Shown here piece by piece: positions 9,308 through 17,983 of a DNA stretch of 64,000 nucleotides (the first letter of the stretch is position 1; each line of letters starts with the position of its first letter). The translations under genes and the position numbers were made by a program. Below the pieces are notes generated by a model. It did no database searches, was not told the DNA's origin, and saw nothing but the letters and a program-made list of their open reading frames with translations. Source of the DNA: Flavobacterium sp. 123 (GTDB lineage: Bacteria; Bacteroidota; Bacteroidia; Flavobacteriales; Flavobacteriaceae); the NCBI RefSeq assembly GCF_003634825.1, contig NZ_RBXD01000001.1, forward strand, positions 2,006,501 through 2,070,500, read 5' to 3'.

Positions 9308-10177
9308 ATGAAAGGAATTATATTAGCAGGAGGTTCTGGTACACGTTTGCATCCTTTGACACTCGCCATGAGTAAGCAAATGATGCCAGTTTATGATAAA
9401 CCTATGATTTATTACCCATTATCTACTTTGATGATGGCTGGGATTAATGAAATACTAATAATCTCAACACCACATGATTTACCTAATTTCAAAAAATTAT
9501 TAGGTGATGGTTCAGCAATTGGATGTCAATTTAGTTATGCGGAACAGGCCATTCCTAATGGTTTAGCACAAGCTTTTGTTATTGGTGAAGAATTTATAGG
9601 GAAAGATAGTGTAGCATTAGTTTTAGGAGATAATATTTTCTTTGGAGCTAATATGCATGAGTTGTTGCAATCAAATACTAATCCGAAAGGAGGAGTCGTT
9701 TTTGCTTACCATGTTTCAGATCCGGAGCGCTATGGAGTTGTTGAGTTTGATGCCTCACATAAAGCGCTTTCTATTGAAGAAAAGCCATTGAAACCCAAAT
9801 CAAATTATGCAGTTCCAGGACTTTATTTTTATGATAATTCGGTGGTTGAAATTGCAAAGAACATCAAGCCAAGTCCTCGTGGAGAATATGAAATTACAGA
9901 TGTTAATAAAGTATATTTAGAAAGAGAGGCCCTGAAAGTAGGGATTTTGAGTAGAGGTACTGCTTGGTTGGATACAGGAACTTTTAACAGTTTAATGCAG
10001 GCTGGGCAATTTGTTCAAGTGATTGAAGAACGTCAAGGACTAAAAGTAGGCTGTATTGAGGAAATTGCTTGGCGACAAGGATTTATTTCAGATAAACAAT
10101 TAAAAGAACTAGCGGAACCATTAAAAAAGTCAGGATATGGCGAATATCTTTTAGGTCTTTTAAAACATAAATTATAA
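9308..10177 (+). CDS. rfbA: Glucose-1-phosphate thymidylyltransferase
   Basis: RmlA makes dTDP-glucose from dTTP and glucose 1-phosphate, the first step to dTDP-rhamnose. The 289-residue length is typical. [11 protein letters not shown] (8-18) is the nucleotide-binding loop, followed by the [17 protein letters not shown] segment and LGDNIFFG. It closes the rfbD-rfbB-rfbA run. The next gene, a WbpL-like transferase, starts after 79 bases without an evident terminator. Confidence 0.96.
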   Translation: MKGIILAGGSGTRLHPLTLAMSKQMMPVYDKPMIYYPLSTLMMAGINEILIISTPHDLPNFKKLLGDGSAIGCQFSYAEQAIPNGLAQAFVIGEEFIGKDSVALVLGDNIFFGANMHELLQSNTNPKGGVVFAYHVSDPERYGVVEFDASHKALSIEEKPLKPKSNYAVPGLYFYDNSVVEIAKNIKPSPRGEYEITDVNKVYLEREALKVGILSRGTAWLDTGTFNSLMQAGQFVQVIEERQGLKVGCIEEIAWRQGFISDKQLKELAEPLKKSGYGEYLLGLLKHKL

Positions 10178-10256
10178 ATTATTTAGCGCGTGATTTTTTA
10201 GGAATTATTTCTTTAAAAATCATGAGTTATGCTCTAAAATCAATACTAATTCCAAT

Positions 10257-11210
10257 ATGCAATATATTATAGTAGCTATATTATTTGTTATTCTTGAACT
10301 TGTTTATTTCAAAATAGCAGATTTCTTTAATATTATAGATAAACCCAATCATCGTTCTTCTCATACTACAGTTACGTTGCGAGGAGGAGGGATTATTTTT
10401 CCTGTTGCGGTAGTAGTCGCTTTTATTATGGGATATGTTTCTGTTCCTGTTTTAACAGCTGTTGTATTAGTTTCAATTGTGAGTTTTATTGATGATATAT
10501 ATCCTTTGCCAACTTTACCAAGGTTTTTGTCTCATCTTATAGCAGTATTATTATTGCTGTTTGATTTAAATTTGTTTGGAATTGAATTTTGGATTATTCC
10601 TATAAGTATTGTTTTGCTTATCGGTTGGATTAATGCCTTTAATTTCATGGATGGGATAAACGGAATAACTGTTTTATATGCGATGGTTAGTCTCCTTACT
10701 TTTGGGTATTTGTACCAAAATGAAGATCAATTTCCGGTATTTATTCTAATGGGAATTTCCTGTTTAGTTTTTGGTTTTTTCAATATTAGAAAGAAAGCCA
10801 AAACATTTGCTGGCGATGTAGGGAGTATTTCTATGGCTGTGTTTTTGGCGTATTTCATGTTGAAACTGATTTTTGAAAAACAACAAATAGGATATCTGCT
10901 ATTCTTTTCAGTATATGGAATTGATGCTATTGTCACTATTTTATATCGTATAAAAAATAAAGAAAATATTTTGCAACCTCATAGAAGCCATTTGTATCAA
11001 TATTTATCGAATGAAATGCAATGGTCTCATGTTAGCGTTTCCTTACTTTATGCTGTAATACAATTAGCTATAAATTGTTGCGTAATACTATTTATAAATA
11101 AAGGTTATATGTCACCCATGATTTTCTTACTGACTGGATTGGTATTAATGGCGGTTTATTGGAGAATCAGAATCAAAGTGCTTTCCATCATGAGGCTCAA
11201 ATCAGTCTAA
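10257..11210 (+). CDS. WbpL/WecA-type undecaprenyl-phosphate HexNAc-1-P transferase
   Basis: A 317-residue polytopic protein of the MraY/WecA superfamily. It shows RSSH plus RGGG near residues 34-45, the SFIDDIYPLP Asp motif (about 78-87), FNFMDGINGI (about 124-133), GDVGS and the cytoplasmic HRSHLYQYL loop. The RSSH-RGGG start is like WbpL, which loads a 6-deoxy-HexNAc-1-phosphate onto undecaprenyl phosphate. It is thus one of three initiating transferases in this locus and may partner the WbpV- and WbpM-like enzymes here. The actual sugar is inferred. Confidence 0.85.
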   Translation: MQYIIVAILFVILELVYFKIADFFNIIDKPNHRSSHTTVTLRGGGIIFPVAVVVAFIMGYVSVPVLTAVVLVSIVSFIDDIYPLPTLPRFLSHLIAVLLLLFDLNLFGIEFWIIPISIVLLIGWINAFNFMDGINGITVLYAMVSLLTFGYLYQNEDQFPVFILMGISCLVFGFFNIRKKAKTFAGDVGSISMAVFLAYFMLKLIFEKQQIGYLLFFSVYGIDAIVTILYRIKNKENILQPHRSHLYQYLSNEMQWSHVSVSLLYAVIQLAINCCVILFINKGYMSPMIFLLTGLVLMAVYWRIRIKVLSIMRLKSV

Positions 11211-11231
11211 ATTTTTTAAATTAGAATTTAT

Positions 11232-11804
11232 ATGAGTAAAAGAATTTTTGACATTCTTTTTGCAATAATAGGATTGCTATTCATTGGTTGGATAATACTT
11301 CTTTTTTTTATTTTGGCAACAATTGATACGAAGCAAAATGGTTTTTTTATTCAGGAAAGAATTGGTCGTCATGGCAAAAAGTTTAAAATATATAAACTAC
11401 GAACAATCAAATCAGATCGTTTCGGAACGCCAATCATTTCCTTTTTAGGGAATTTTCTCAGAAAGTCAAAAATAGATGAGTTTCCACAACTTTATAATGT
11501 TTTGATAAATGACATGAGTTTTGTGGGACCAAGACCTGATGTTGCAGGATACTATGATGTATTAGAAGGGGAGAATAGAAAACTGCTGGAATTAAAACCA
11601 GGAATTACCGGGCCTGCAAGTCTTATTTACAGCAATGAAGATTCCTTATTGTTAGAAAATGAAAATCCAAAGGAGTACAACGATGAAGTTATTTTTCCGA
11701 ATAAGATAAAGTTGAATTTGGAGTATTATCACAATCATTCTTTTTTTGGAGATAGTGTTATAATTATAAAAACTGTTTTAGGAATTAAAGGTCCTATATT
11801 ATAA
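11232..11804 (+). CDS. PglC-like initiating sugar transferase
   Basis: A 190-residue bacterial sugar transferase (polyprenyl phosphosugar transferase domain only). It has one N-terminal hydrophobic segment, FKIYKLRTI, KIDEFPQLYNVL, DMSFVGPRPD and LKPGITGPASLIY. Small enzymes of this form (PglC, PilB/WeeH type) transfer a phospho-amino-sugar such as bacillosamine-P to undecaprenyl phosphate. The DegT aminotransferase follows 32 bases later. A PglD-type acetyltransferase, which often accompanies this pair, is not seen here. Confidence 0.88.
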   Translation: MSKRIFDILFAIIGLLFIGWIILLFFILATIDTKQNGFFIQERIGRHGKKFKIYKLRTIKSDRFGTPIISFLGNFLRKSKIDEFPQLYNVLINDMSFVGPRPDVAGYYDVLEGENRKLLELKPGITGPASLIYSNEDSLLLENENPKEYNDEVIFPNKIKLNLEYYHNHSFFGDSVIIIKTVLGIKGPIL

Positions 11805-11836
11805 AAACAGATACATTTATTTTAAAGTATTATTAA

Positions 11837-12976
11837 ATGAGTAATCCAAAAATTAGTCTTTCTTCTCCTCATATGGGAGGTGATGAACAAAAGTTTATTC
11901 AAGAGGCTTTTGATAATAATTGGATTGCACCTAATGGACCAGGAATTTTTTCGTTTGAAAATGATATTGAAAATTACTTAGAAAATGTAAATGTTACCGC
12001 TTTAAATTCAGGGACAGCCGCCATTCATTTAGGGCTAGTATTGTTGGGGGTGAAAAAAGGAGATGAAGTACTAGTTCAAACCCATACCCATGTTGCTTCG
12101 GTAAATCCAATTATTTATCAGGGAGCAACTCCTGTTTTTATAGATAGTGAAGTTGATACTTGGAATTTATGCCCTGTATTTTTAGAAAAAGCAATTACAG
12201 ACAGAATAAGTAAAGGACAAAAACCAAAAGCAATTATAGCGGTTCATATCTATGGAATTCCGTATAAAATAGAAGCAATAAGAACTGTAGCAGATAAATA
12301 TAATATTCCCATTTTAGAAGATTCTGCTGAAGCTTTAGGAAGCAGTTATAAAGGACAAAAGTGTGGCACTTTTGGAGATATTGGGATACTATCATTTAAT
12401 GGCAATAAAATAATAACTACTTCAGGAGGCGGTGCACTTATTACCAAAACTAAAGCAGAAAAAGAAAAAGCAATTTTCTTTGCAACTCAATCAAAAGATC
12501 CTGCGCCCTATTATCAACATAGTGAGATAGGGTATAATTATAGAATGAGTACTATTTGTGCTAGCATTGGAAGAGGACAAATGAAAGTTCTAAATAATCA
12601 TGTAGTTTCAAGAAGAGCCATGCATGATTTTTATTTAGATTTATTTGAGAATGTTGAAGGTATAACTGTTTTTTCTGTTCCCAATGAAGATTATTATTCG
12701 AATTATTGGTTGACGACTATTTTAATAGATTCAGAAAAAAACAATACTATAAATCGAGAAACAATAAGGCTTGCACTCGAACAGGAAAATATCGAATCTA
12801 GGCCATTATGGAAACCGATGCATTTGCAGCCTATTTTTAAAGAGTATCCATACTATGGTAGTAATATAGCTCAATCACTTTTTGAGAATGGGCTTTGTCT
12901 TCCGTCAGGTTCTAATCTAACAGCTATGGAACGAGCTAAAATTAGAAGAGTTGTTTTGAAGTTATATCAGAGATAA
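11837..12976 (+). CDS. DegT/DnrJ/EryC1 (PglE-like) nucleotide-sugar aminotransferase
   Basis: A PLP-dependent fold-type I aminotransferase of 379 residues. ALNSGTAAIHLGL (55-67) binds the cofactor phosphate, EDSAEALGSSY (161-171) carries the PLP-ring Asp, and SFNGNK ends in Lys191, the expected Schiff-base lysine. Like PglE/LegC it would aminate C4 of UDP-4-keto-6-deoxy-GlcNAc made by the neighbouring dehydratase at 13119. It sits between the PglC-like transferase and that dehydratase. The substrate is inferred from context. Confidence 0.88.
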   Translation: MSNPKISLSSPHMGGDEQKFIQEAFDNNWIAPNGPGIFSFENDIENYLENVNVTALNSGTAAIHLGLVLLGVKKGDEVLVQTHTHVASVNPIIYQGATPVFIDSEVDTWNLCPVFLEKAITDRISKGQKPKAIIAVHIYGIPYKIEAIRTVADKYNIPILEDSAEALGSSYKGQKCGTFGDIGILSFNGNKIITTSGGGALITKTKAEKEKAIFFATQSKDPAPYYQHSEIGYNYRMSTICASIGRGQMKVLNNHVVSRRAMHDFYLDLFENVEGITVFSVPNEDYYSNYWLTTILIDSEKNNTINRETIRLALEQENIESRPLWKPMHLQPIFKEYPYYGSNIAQSLFENGLCLPSGSNLTAMERAKIRRVVLKLYQR

Positions 12977-13059
12977 TTTCATCATTTATTTTAATAATGC
13001 ATATATAATTTAAGTCATAAAAAGTGCAGTTTCTTCTTCTAAAAAGAGTATTAATTCGT

Positions 13060-13067
13060 TATATTTG
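13060..13067 (+). promoter_or_regulatory. Bacteroidetes-type -7 box before the dehydratase gene
   Basis: TATATTTG matches TAnnTTTG. The predicted start of transcription lies near 13074, which rules out the upstream TTG at 13065 as a start codon and favours TTG at 13119. I see no clear -33 TTG at the usual spacing. Confidence 0.5.
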
Positions 13068-13118
13068 ATTTACATTTATGGCTCTTTAGAAATTAGAAAT
13101 TATAAAAACCAAATCATT

Positions 13119-15086
13119 TTGAATAAAAGTACCCCAGATACTGAAAAATCTTTTTTTCATCAATATTTTACCAGAGACAATTTAAGATTCAATATTCATA
13201 ATTTGAATTATTTGCCAAGATGGGTTGTAGTAACAATTGATACTATGATTTTGTTAATTTCTTTCCTTTTTACTTTTATGTTATTTAAAGGAACTGGATT
13301 AAACTATCTTATTACTGCTTATGAAATTGAGTTTGTTACTTTCTTCTTCGGTGTAAATATCTTTTTCTTCTGGCTTTTCAGAACGTATTCAGGAATTATT
13401 AGACATTCCTCTTTTATTGATGCCATAAAACTGCTTTTTTCTCAAATATCAGTTTTAGTTTTCTTTCTTTTATTCAATTTTTTCTTTGAATTTTTTACAA
13501 AAGAGAAAGCTTTTTTGAATACGGCACTTTTTATAAACATCGTTTTTTCTTTCTGCGCTTTGTTTTTGTATCGGGTTTTGGTTAAAAGGAGTTTTGAACT
13601 TTATTTCTCAGAAAAGGCAGATACAAAATTAATACGTACTGTTATTTATGGAGCTGATGCTAATGCAATATCAGTTTCTAATGCATTGAAATTTGAAACA
13701 CCATCCCGTTTTAAAATTGTGGGGTTTGTAGATCGAAACAATCAAAATTCATCTAAACGAATGTTAGATTTACCTATATTGGTCCAAAAGAAAAAGTTGC
13801 CTGCTTTAATGCGTTCTGTTGGTGCAGAGGCAGTTATAATTGCAGATAAGAGCTTGTCTAAAGAAGAACAATTAATTATTGTTGATCAATGTTTGGAATT
13901 TAATTATAGAGTTTATACTGTTCCATTGATAACGGATTGGGAAAATCAAAAAGAGATTTCTCAAAAAGTAAAAAATATACAAATTGAAGATTTATTAGAG
14001 AGAAAGCCAATTGTTTTGGATAGCAAATCCATTTCAAAACAGTTAAAGGAAAAAACCATTTTAATTTCAGGTGCAGCGGGATCCATTGGGAGTGAAATAG
14101 TGCGTCAGGTTATAATTTTCAAACCTAATACAATAATTATGTTGGATCAGGCAGAAACTCCTTTACATCATTTAGCTTTGGAGATTCAGAAAATAGACAC
14201 AAATACTAAAATCTATAGTGTAATTGCTGATGTAAGAAATAAAGAGGCAATGGAAAATATTTTTAAAAAATATCAGCCAGAAGTCGTTTATCATGCTGCT
14301 GCATACAAACATGTTCCTTTGATGGAAGAAAATCCTTCTCAAGCCATTATTACAAATGTTGAGGGAACAATGAATTTAGCTAATTTGTCTTGTAGGTATC
14401 AAGTCAAAAAATTTGTGATGGTTTCGACAGATAAAGCGGTGAATCCAAGTAATGTAATGGGAGCCAGTAAAAGAATAGCGGAGAAATATGTTCAACTTCT
14501 TCAATTGCAAAATCAAAACGGAAATCAAACACATACAACAAAGTTTATTACAACTCGTTTCGGAAATGTTTTGGGTTCAAATGGTTCTGTTGTTCCACTT
14601 TTTACAAAGCAAATAGCAAATGGTGGTCCGGTTACCATTACGCACAAAGATATTATTCGGTATTTTATGACCATACCAGAAGCTTGTCAACTAGTTCTTG
14701 AAGCAGGAGCAATGGGGAATGGAGGAGAAATTTATATTTTTGATATGGGTAAACCAGTTAAAATTATCGATCTAGCCAAAAAAATGATTAAACTCGCTGG
14801 TTTTATTCCAGATAGAGATATTAAAATAGAGATTGTGGGTTTAAGACCAGGAGAAAAATTGTATGAAGAACTACTTAACGAAACTTCAAAAACAGTACCT
14901 ACTTATCACGAAAAAATAATGATTGCTTTAGAGGTTAATGATGAAGTTGAAACATTATGTTCTGATATTAAAGATCTGATAAACAGTGCGAATCTTTATG
15001 ATAATGATGATATTGTATCCAAAATGAAAAAAATTGTACCAGAATTTAAAAGCATGAATTCCACTTTTGAAGTTTTAGATAAATAG
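13119..15086 (+). CDS. WbpM/PglF-type nucleotide-sugar 4,6-dehydratase (membrane)
   Basis: A large dehydratase of about 655 residues. Four membrane helices are followed by a CoA-binding-like Rossmann domain and a catalytic SDR domain with SGAAGSIGSEIVRQ, VSTDKAVNPSNVMGASK and LRPGEKLYEELL. As in WbpM, FlaA1 and PglF, Met replaces the usual catalytic Tyr in MGASK. It likely converts UDP-GlcNAc to UDP-4-keto-6-deoxy-GlcNAc and can feed both the PglE-like and WbpV-like enzymes. The frame is open back to TTG at 13065, but that codon lies inside the promoter box, so TTG 13119 is preferred. Confidence 0.88.
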   Translation: MNKSTPDTEKSFFHQYFTRDNLRFNIHNLNYLPRWVVVTIDTMILLISFLFTFMLFKGTGLNYLITAYEIEFVTFFFGVNIFFFWLFRTYSGIIRHSSFIDAIKLLFSQISVLVFFLLFNFFFEFFTKEKAFLNTALFINIVFSFCALFLYRVLVKRSFELYFSEKADTKLIRTVIYGADANAISVSNALKFETPSRFKIVGFVDRNNQNSSKRMLDLPILVQKKKLPALMRSVGAEAVIIADKSLSKEEQLIIVDQCLEFNYRVYTVPLITDWENQKEISQKVKNIQIEDLLERKPIVLDSKSISKQLKEKTILISGAAGSIGSEIVRQVIIFKPNTIIMLDQAETPLHHLALEIQKIDTNTKIYSVIADVRNKEAMENIFKKYQPEVVYHAAAYKHVPLMEENPSQAIITNVEGTMNLANLSCRYQVKKFVMVSTDKAVNPSNVMGASKRIAEKYVQLLQLQNQNGNQTHTTKFITTRFGNVLGSNGSVVPLFTKQIANGGPVTITHKDIIRYFMTIPEACQLVLEAGAMGNGGEIYIFDMGKPVKIIDLAKKMIKLAGFIPDRDIKIEIVGLRPGEKLYEELLNETSKTVPTYHEKIMIALEVNDEVETLCSDIKDLINSANLYDNDDIVSKMKKIVPEFKSMNSTFEVLDK

Positions 15087-15141
15087 AACTAATATCTTGT
15101 GTTTCTTGAATTTTATTCGAATAAACATTAGCCAAGCTTTT

Positions 15142-15182
15142 AAAAGGGTTTATAAAGGAATATGCTTTGTAAACCTTTTTTT
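15142..15182 (+). terminator. Intrinsic terminator after the dehydratase gene
   Basis: Arms at about 15142-15157 and 15165-15179 pair with one G-T wobble and are followed by a T-run. It sits 56 bases after the dehydratase stop and 86 bases before the promoter of the exporter operon, so it separates two transcription units. Confidence 0.7.
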
Positions 15183-15267
15183 ATTGCAAGAGTTATTTGG
15201 AGAATTTGATGAATATACTCTTTAGTTTATTACATGATTGAATACTAAATCATTAAGAAGATTTCGC

Positions 15268-15297
15268 TTTGATACTTCTGTCAAATCATTATATTTG
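15268..15297 (+). promoter_or_regulatory. Promoter of the wzm-wzt operon
   Basis: TTTG at 15268-15271 and TATATTTG at 15290-15297 are separated by 18 bases, close to the ideal Bacteroidetes sigma-A promoter. Transcription should start near 15304, giving a leader of about 50 bases before the wzm ATG. Confidence 0.75.
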
Positions 15298-15356
15298 CAA
15301 TTAACAATAATTTTTACTGTAAATTTAAAATGATTTAGTTCATTTAATAAAAGCAA

Positions 15357-16226
15357 ATGAGTGAAATAGAAAATACAGATAATACTTGGTTGTTCGAAAT
15401 AAGCCCGAAAAACAAATTCTTTTCACTAAACTTAAAAGAAGTATGGCAGTATAGGGATCTGCTTATGCTTTTTGTAAAAAGAGATGTGGTTACGGTTTAC
15501 AAGCAAACAGTTTTAGGACCACTTTGGTATTTAATACAGCCTTTATTTACTTCGGTTACTTTTACGTTGATTTTTAATACTGTTGCAGGCATCAATACCG
15601 GAAGTGTTCCTCCGTTTTTGTTTAATTTGGCAGGAATCACAATTTGGAATTATTTTACAGCCTGCCTAAATGATACTTCAGATACATTTAAGAAAAATGC
15701 TGCTATTTTTGGGAAAGTCTATTTTCCAAGAATCATTATGCCAATTTCTATCGTTATTTCTAATTTGTTGAAATTCGGAATTCAATTTCTGATTTTTATT
15801 ATTTTTTATGCTTTTTATTACTTTCAAGGAGCGGTAATAAGTCTTAACCCCACCATTATTTTTTTTCCTTTACTAGTAGCTTTAATGGGAATACTGGGTT
15901 TGGGATTAGGAATGTTTATTTCGTCATTAGTAACTAAATATAGAGATTTGAGCTACCTTATTAGTTTTGGAGTGCAGTTACTGATGTATATATCTGCAGT
16001 GATGTATCCGATGGCATTAATTCACGAAAAAATGCCTAATTACGGATGGCTTATTGCTTATAATCCCTTGGCATATGTTATTGAAACTACACGATATATG
16101 TTGTTGAATGCGGGGCAAATTTCTGTTTTGGGATTAGTATATACAGTGTTGTTAACAGTAATCGTATTTTTTACGGGACTTTTAGTTTTTAATAAGACCG
16201 AGAAAAGTTTCATTGATACGGTTTAG
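15357..16226 (+). CDS. wzm: ABC-type polysaccharide exporter, permease subunit
   Basis: A 289-residue ABC-2 type permease with about six membrane helices, beginning with a cytoplasmic segment LLMLFVKRDVVTVYKQTVLG and PLWYLIQPLFTS, as in Wzm/TagG/RfbA exporters. With the Wzt ATPase at 16697 it would move a completed undecaprenyl-linked glycan across the inner membrane. It is the first gene after a strong promoter. A frameshifted four-helix-bundle gene separates it from wzt; normally the pair is adjacent. Confidence 0.92.
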   Translation: MSEIENTDNTWLFEISPKNKFFSLNLKEVWQYRDLLMLFVKRDVVTVYKQTVLGPLWYLIQPLFTSVTFTLIFNTVAGINTGSVPPFLFNLAGITIWNYFTACLNDTSDTFKKNAAIFGKVYFPRIIMPISIVISNLLKFGIQFLIFIIFYAFYYFQGAVISLNPTIIFFPLLVALMGILGLGLGMFISSLVTKYRDLSYLISFGVQLLMYISAVMYPMALIHEKMPNYGWLIAYNPLAYVIETTRYMLLNAGQISVLGLVYTVLLTVIVFFTGLLVFNKTEKSFIDTV

Positions 16227-16228
16227 TG

Positions 16229-16256
16229 GTGAGAAGTGAGTCGTGAAATGTGAAAA
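16229..16256 (+). repeat. Left 7-mer array (GTGARNN x4)
   Basis: Two bases after the wzm stop there are four head-to-tail 7-mers, each starting GTGAA or GTGAG (for example GTGAGAA, GTGAGTC). The last unit supplies the probable GTG start (16250) of the four-helix-bundle gene. The opposite-facing array is at 16664-16691. Confidence 0.8.
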
Positions 16257-16614
16257 TAAAAAATAGGGATCATAAAGATTTGGATGTTTGGAAGAAAAGT
16301 ATGGATTTGGTAGTCAATGTCTATCAAATTACACAGTCGTTTCCAGATACTGAAAATATGGTTTAACAAGTCAAATGAGAAGGTCTGCAGTTTCGATTCC
16401 ATCAAACATAGCAGAGGGAGCTTCACGAAAAGGAGATAAAGAATTAATACAGTTTTTGTATATTTCTATAGGGTCACTGTCAGAGTTAGAAACTCAATAT
16501 CTAATTGCAATACGATTAGGATTTATTACAAAAACGAATGATTTTGAATTACAACTAGTGGAAGTTAAAAAACTCTTGATTGGATTTAAGAATTATATAA
16601 ATAAAAAAATATAA
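16250..16614 (+). pseudogene. Four-helix-bundle (S23/IVP-like) protein, frameshifted
   Basis: The first part reads from GTG 16250 (NRDHKDLDVWKKSMDLVV) and meets a stop at 16364. The second part continues in another frame as YGLTSQMRRSAVSIPSNIAEG and ends at 16614. Adding one A to the A4 run at 16353-16356 joins them into a typical protein of about 120 residues. The family resembles 23S rRNA intervening-sequence proteins and Avd-like four-helix bundles; its role is unclear. It is wedged between wzm and wzt and flanked by inverted 7-mer arrays. Confidence 0.85.
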
Positions 16615-16663
16615 GTAAGTCGTTAGAAGGGAATAGTTAGTTTATTAACAGCTTTTTATTCGC

Positions 16664-16691
16664 GTTTCACTACTCACCATTCACGATTCAC
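16664..16691 (-). repeat. Right 7-mer array (inverted relative to the left array)
   Basis: Four adjacent 7-mers ending in TCAC (for example GTTTCAC, TACTCAC, CATTCAC) are, on the other strand, GTGARNN units. With 16229-16256 they form terminal inverted arrays around the four-helix-bundle gene. The wzt ATG at 16697 begins 5 bases after the array. Confidence 0.8.
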
Positions 16692-16696
16692 TAAAA

Positions 16697-17977
16697 ATGA
16701 AAGAAATTATACTTAAGGCCGAAAATATCTCCAAGCAATACCGCCTCGGGCAAGTAGGGACAGGTACACTTAGTCATGACCTAAACCGATGGTGGCATGA
16801 ATTACGTGGAAAAGAGAATCCTTATTTAAAAATAGGAGATACAAACGACAGAAGTACCAAAGGTGAAAGTGATTACGTTTGGGCCTTGCAAGATATTAAT
16901 TTTGAAGTGGAAAGAGGAGAGGTTCTTGGTATTATTGGCAAAAACGGCGCAGGGAAATCTACTTTACTCAAAATATTATCAAAAGTAACAGCACCTACAA
17001 CGGGAAACATAAAATCTAGAGGCCGAATAGCTTCCTTATTAGAAGTAGGGACAGGATTCAATGGAGAAATGACCGGAAGGGAAAACATATTTCTGAATGG
17101 GGCTATTTTGGGTATGACCAAAAAAGAAATCACATCAAAACTTGAAGAAATAATTGAGTTTTCAGGTTGTGAGCGATATATTGATACACCCGTAAAACGC
17201 TATAGTAGCGGAATGACGGTGCGATTGGCTTTTGCCGTAGCGGCATTTCTAGAACCCGAAATATTAGTTATTGATGAGGTTCTTGCTGTAGGTGATGCTG
17301 AGTTCCAGAAAAAAGCCATTGGTAAAATGCAGGATATTTCTAGAATGGGTGGTAGAACGGTTTTGTTTGTGAGCCATAATATGGCAGCAGTGAAGAGTTT
17401 GTGTACGAGAGGTATAGTTTTAGAAAATGGGAAGGTGGTTTTTGAGGGAGGTATTGACGACGCTATTGATAAATATTTAAATGATTCAACAAACAATGCA
17501 GAAAAAAAATGGTCTATTGAACAAGCGCCTTGTTCGAGTTTTATAAGGTTATTGTATGCTAAAGTACTCAATAAAAAAAATGAAGTTTCTGTTAATCATT
17601 TTATTACTGATAATATACAAATAGAATTTACTTATGAGATTCTTAAAGAAAATGAATTATTTACCCACGGGTTTAATTTGTTTAATAATCATAATGTTCA
17701 TATTCTTAGTTCACACGATAAAGATTCAAACACCTTAAAAAAATCGTTACCTTTAGGAATACATTCAACAAAAATCATTATCCCTGGTAATTTTTTAGCT
17801 GAAAGTGGTTATTCCTGTAGTTTCGCAATCATGCGTTATAATCCATTTTATGTAGAATTTCACGAAATGGACATTGTAGGATTTAATGTAATAGATGAAA
17901 TAGGAGAACACACAGTTAGAGGAAATTATTCAGGAAGATTTCCAGGTATTGTACGTCCTTTATTAAATTGGAAATAA
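16697..17977 (+). CDS. wzt: ABC-type polysaccharide exporter, ATP-binding subunit with C-terminal cargo domain
   Basis: The 426-residue protein has Walker A GKNGAGKST (81-89), a YSSGM signature, Walker B ILVIDEVLAVGD and an SHNMA switch His. It then carries about 170 further residues (from about 255) that look like the Wzt C-terminal carbohydrate-binding domain (LFTHGFNLFNNHN, GIHSTKIIIPGNFLAESGYS). In E. coli O8/O9a-type systems this domain recognises a terminal modification of the glycan before export. The next gene is a methyltransferase, which fits that model. It powers the Wzm channel. Confidence 0.92.
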   Translation: MKEIILKAENISKQYRLGQVGTGTLSHDLNRWWHELRGKENPYLKIGDTNDRSTKGESDYVWALQDINFEVERGEVLGIIGKNGAGKSTLLKILSKVTAPTTGNIKSRGRIASLLEVGTGFNGEMTGRENIFLNGAILGMTKKEITSKLEEIIEFSGCERYIDTPVKRYSSGMTVRLAFAVAAFLEPEILVIDEVLAVGDAEFQKKAIGKMQDISRMGGRTVLFVSHNMAAVKSLCTRGIVLENGKVVFEGGIDDAIDKYLNDSTNNAEKKWSIEQAPCSSFIRLLYAKVLNKKNEVSVNHFITDNIQIEFTYEILKENELFTHGFNLFNNHNVHILSSHDKDSNTLKKSLPLGIHSTKIIIPGNFLAESGYSCSFAIMRYNPFYVEFHEMDIVGFNVIDEIGEHTVRGNYSGRFPGIVRPLLNWK

Positions 17978-17983
17978 ATTATT

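Noticed and set aside
15087..15356. Hidden small gene between the dehydratase and wzm
   Set aside because: The 270 bases are explained by a terminator and a strong promoter; no convincing frame is present.
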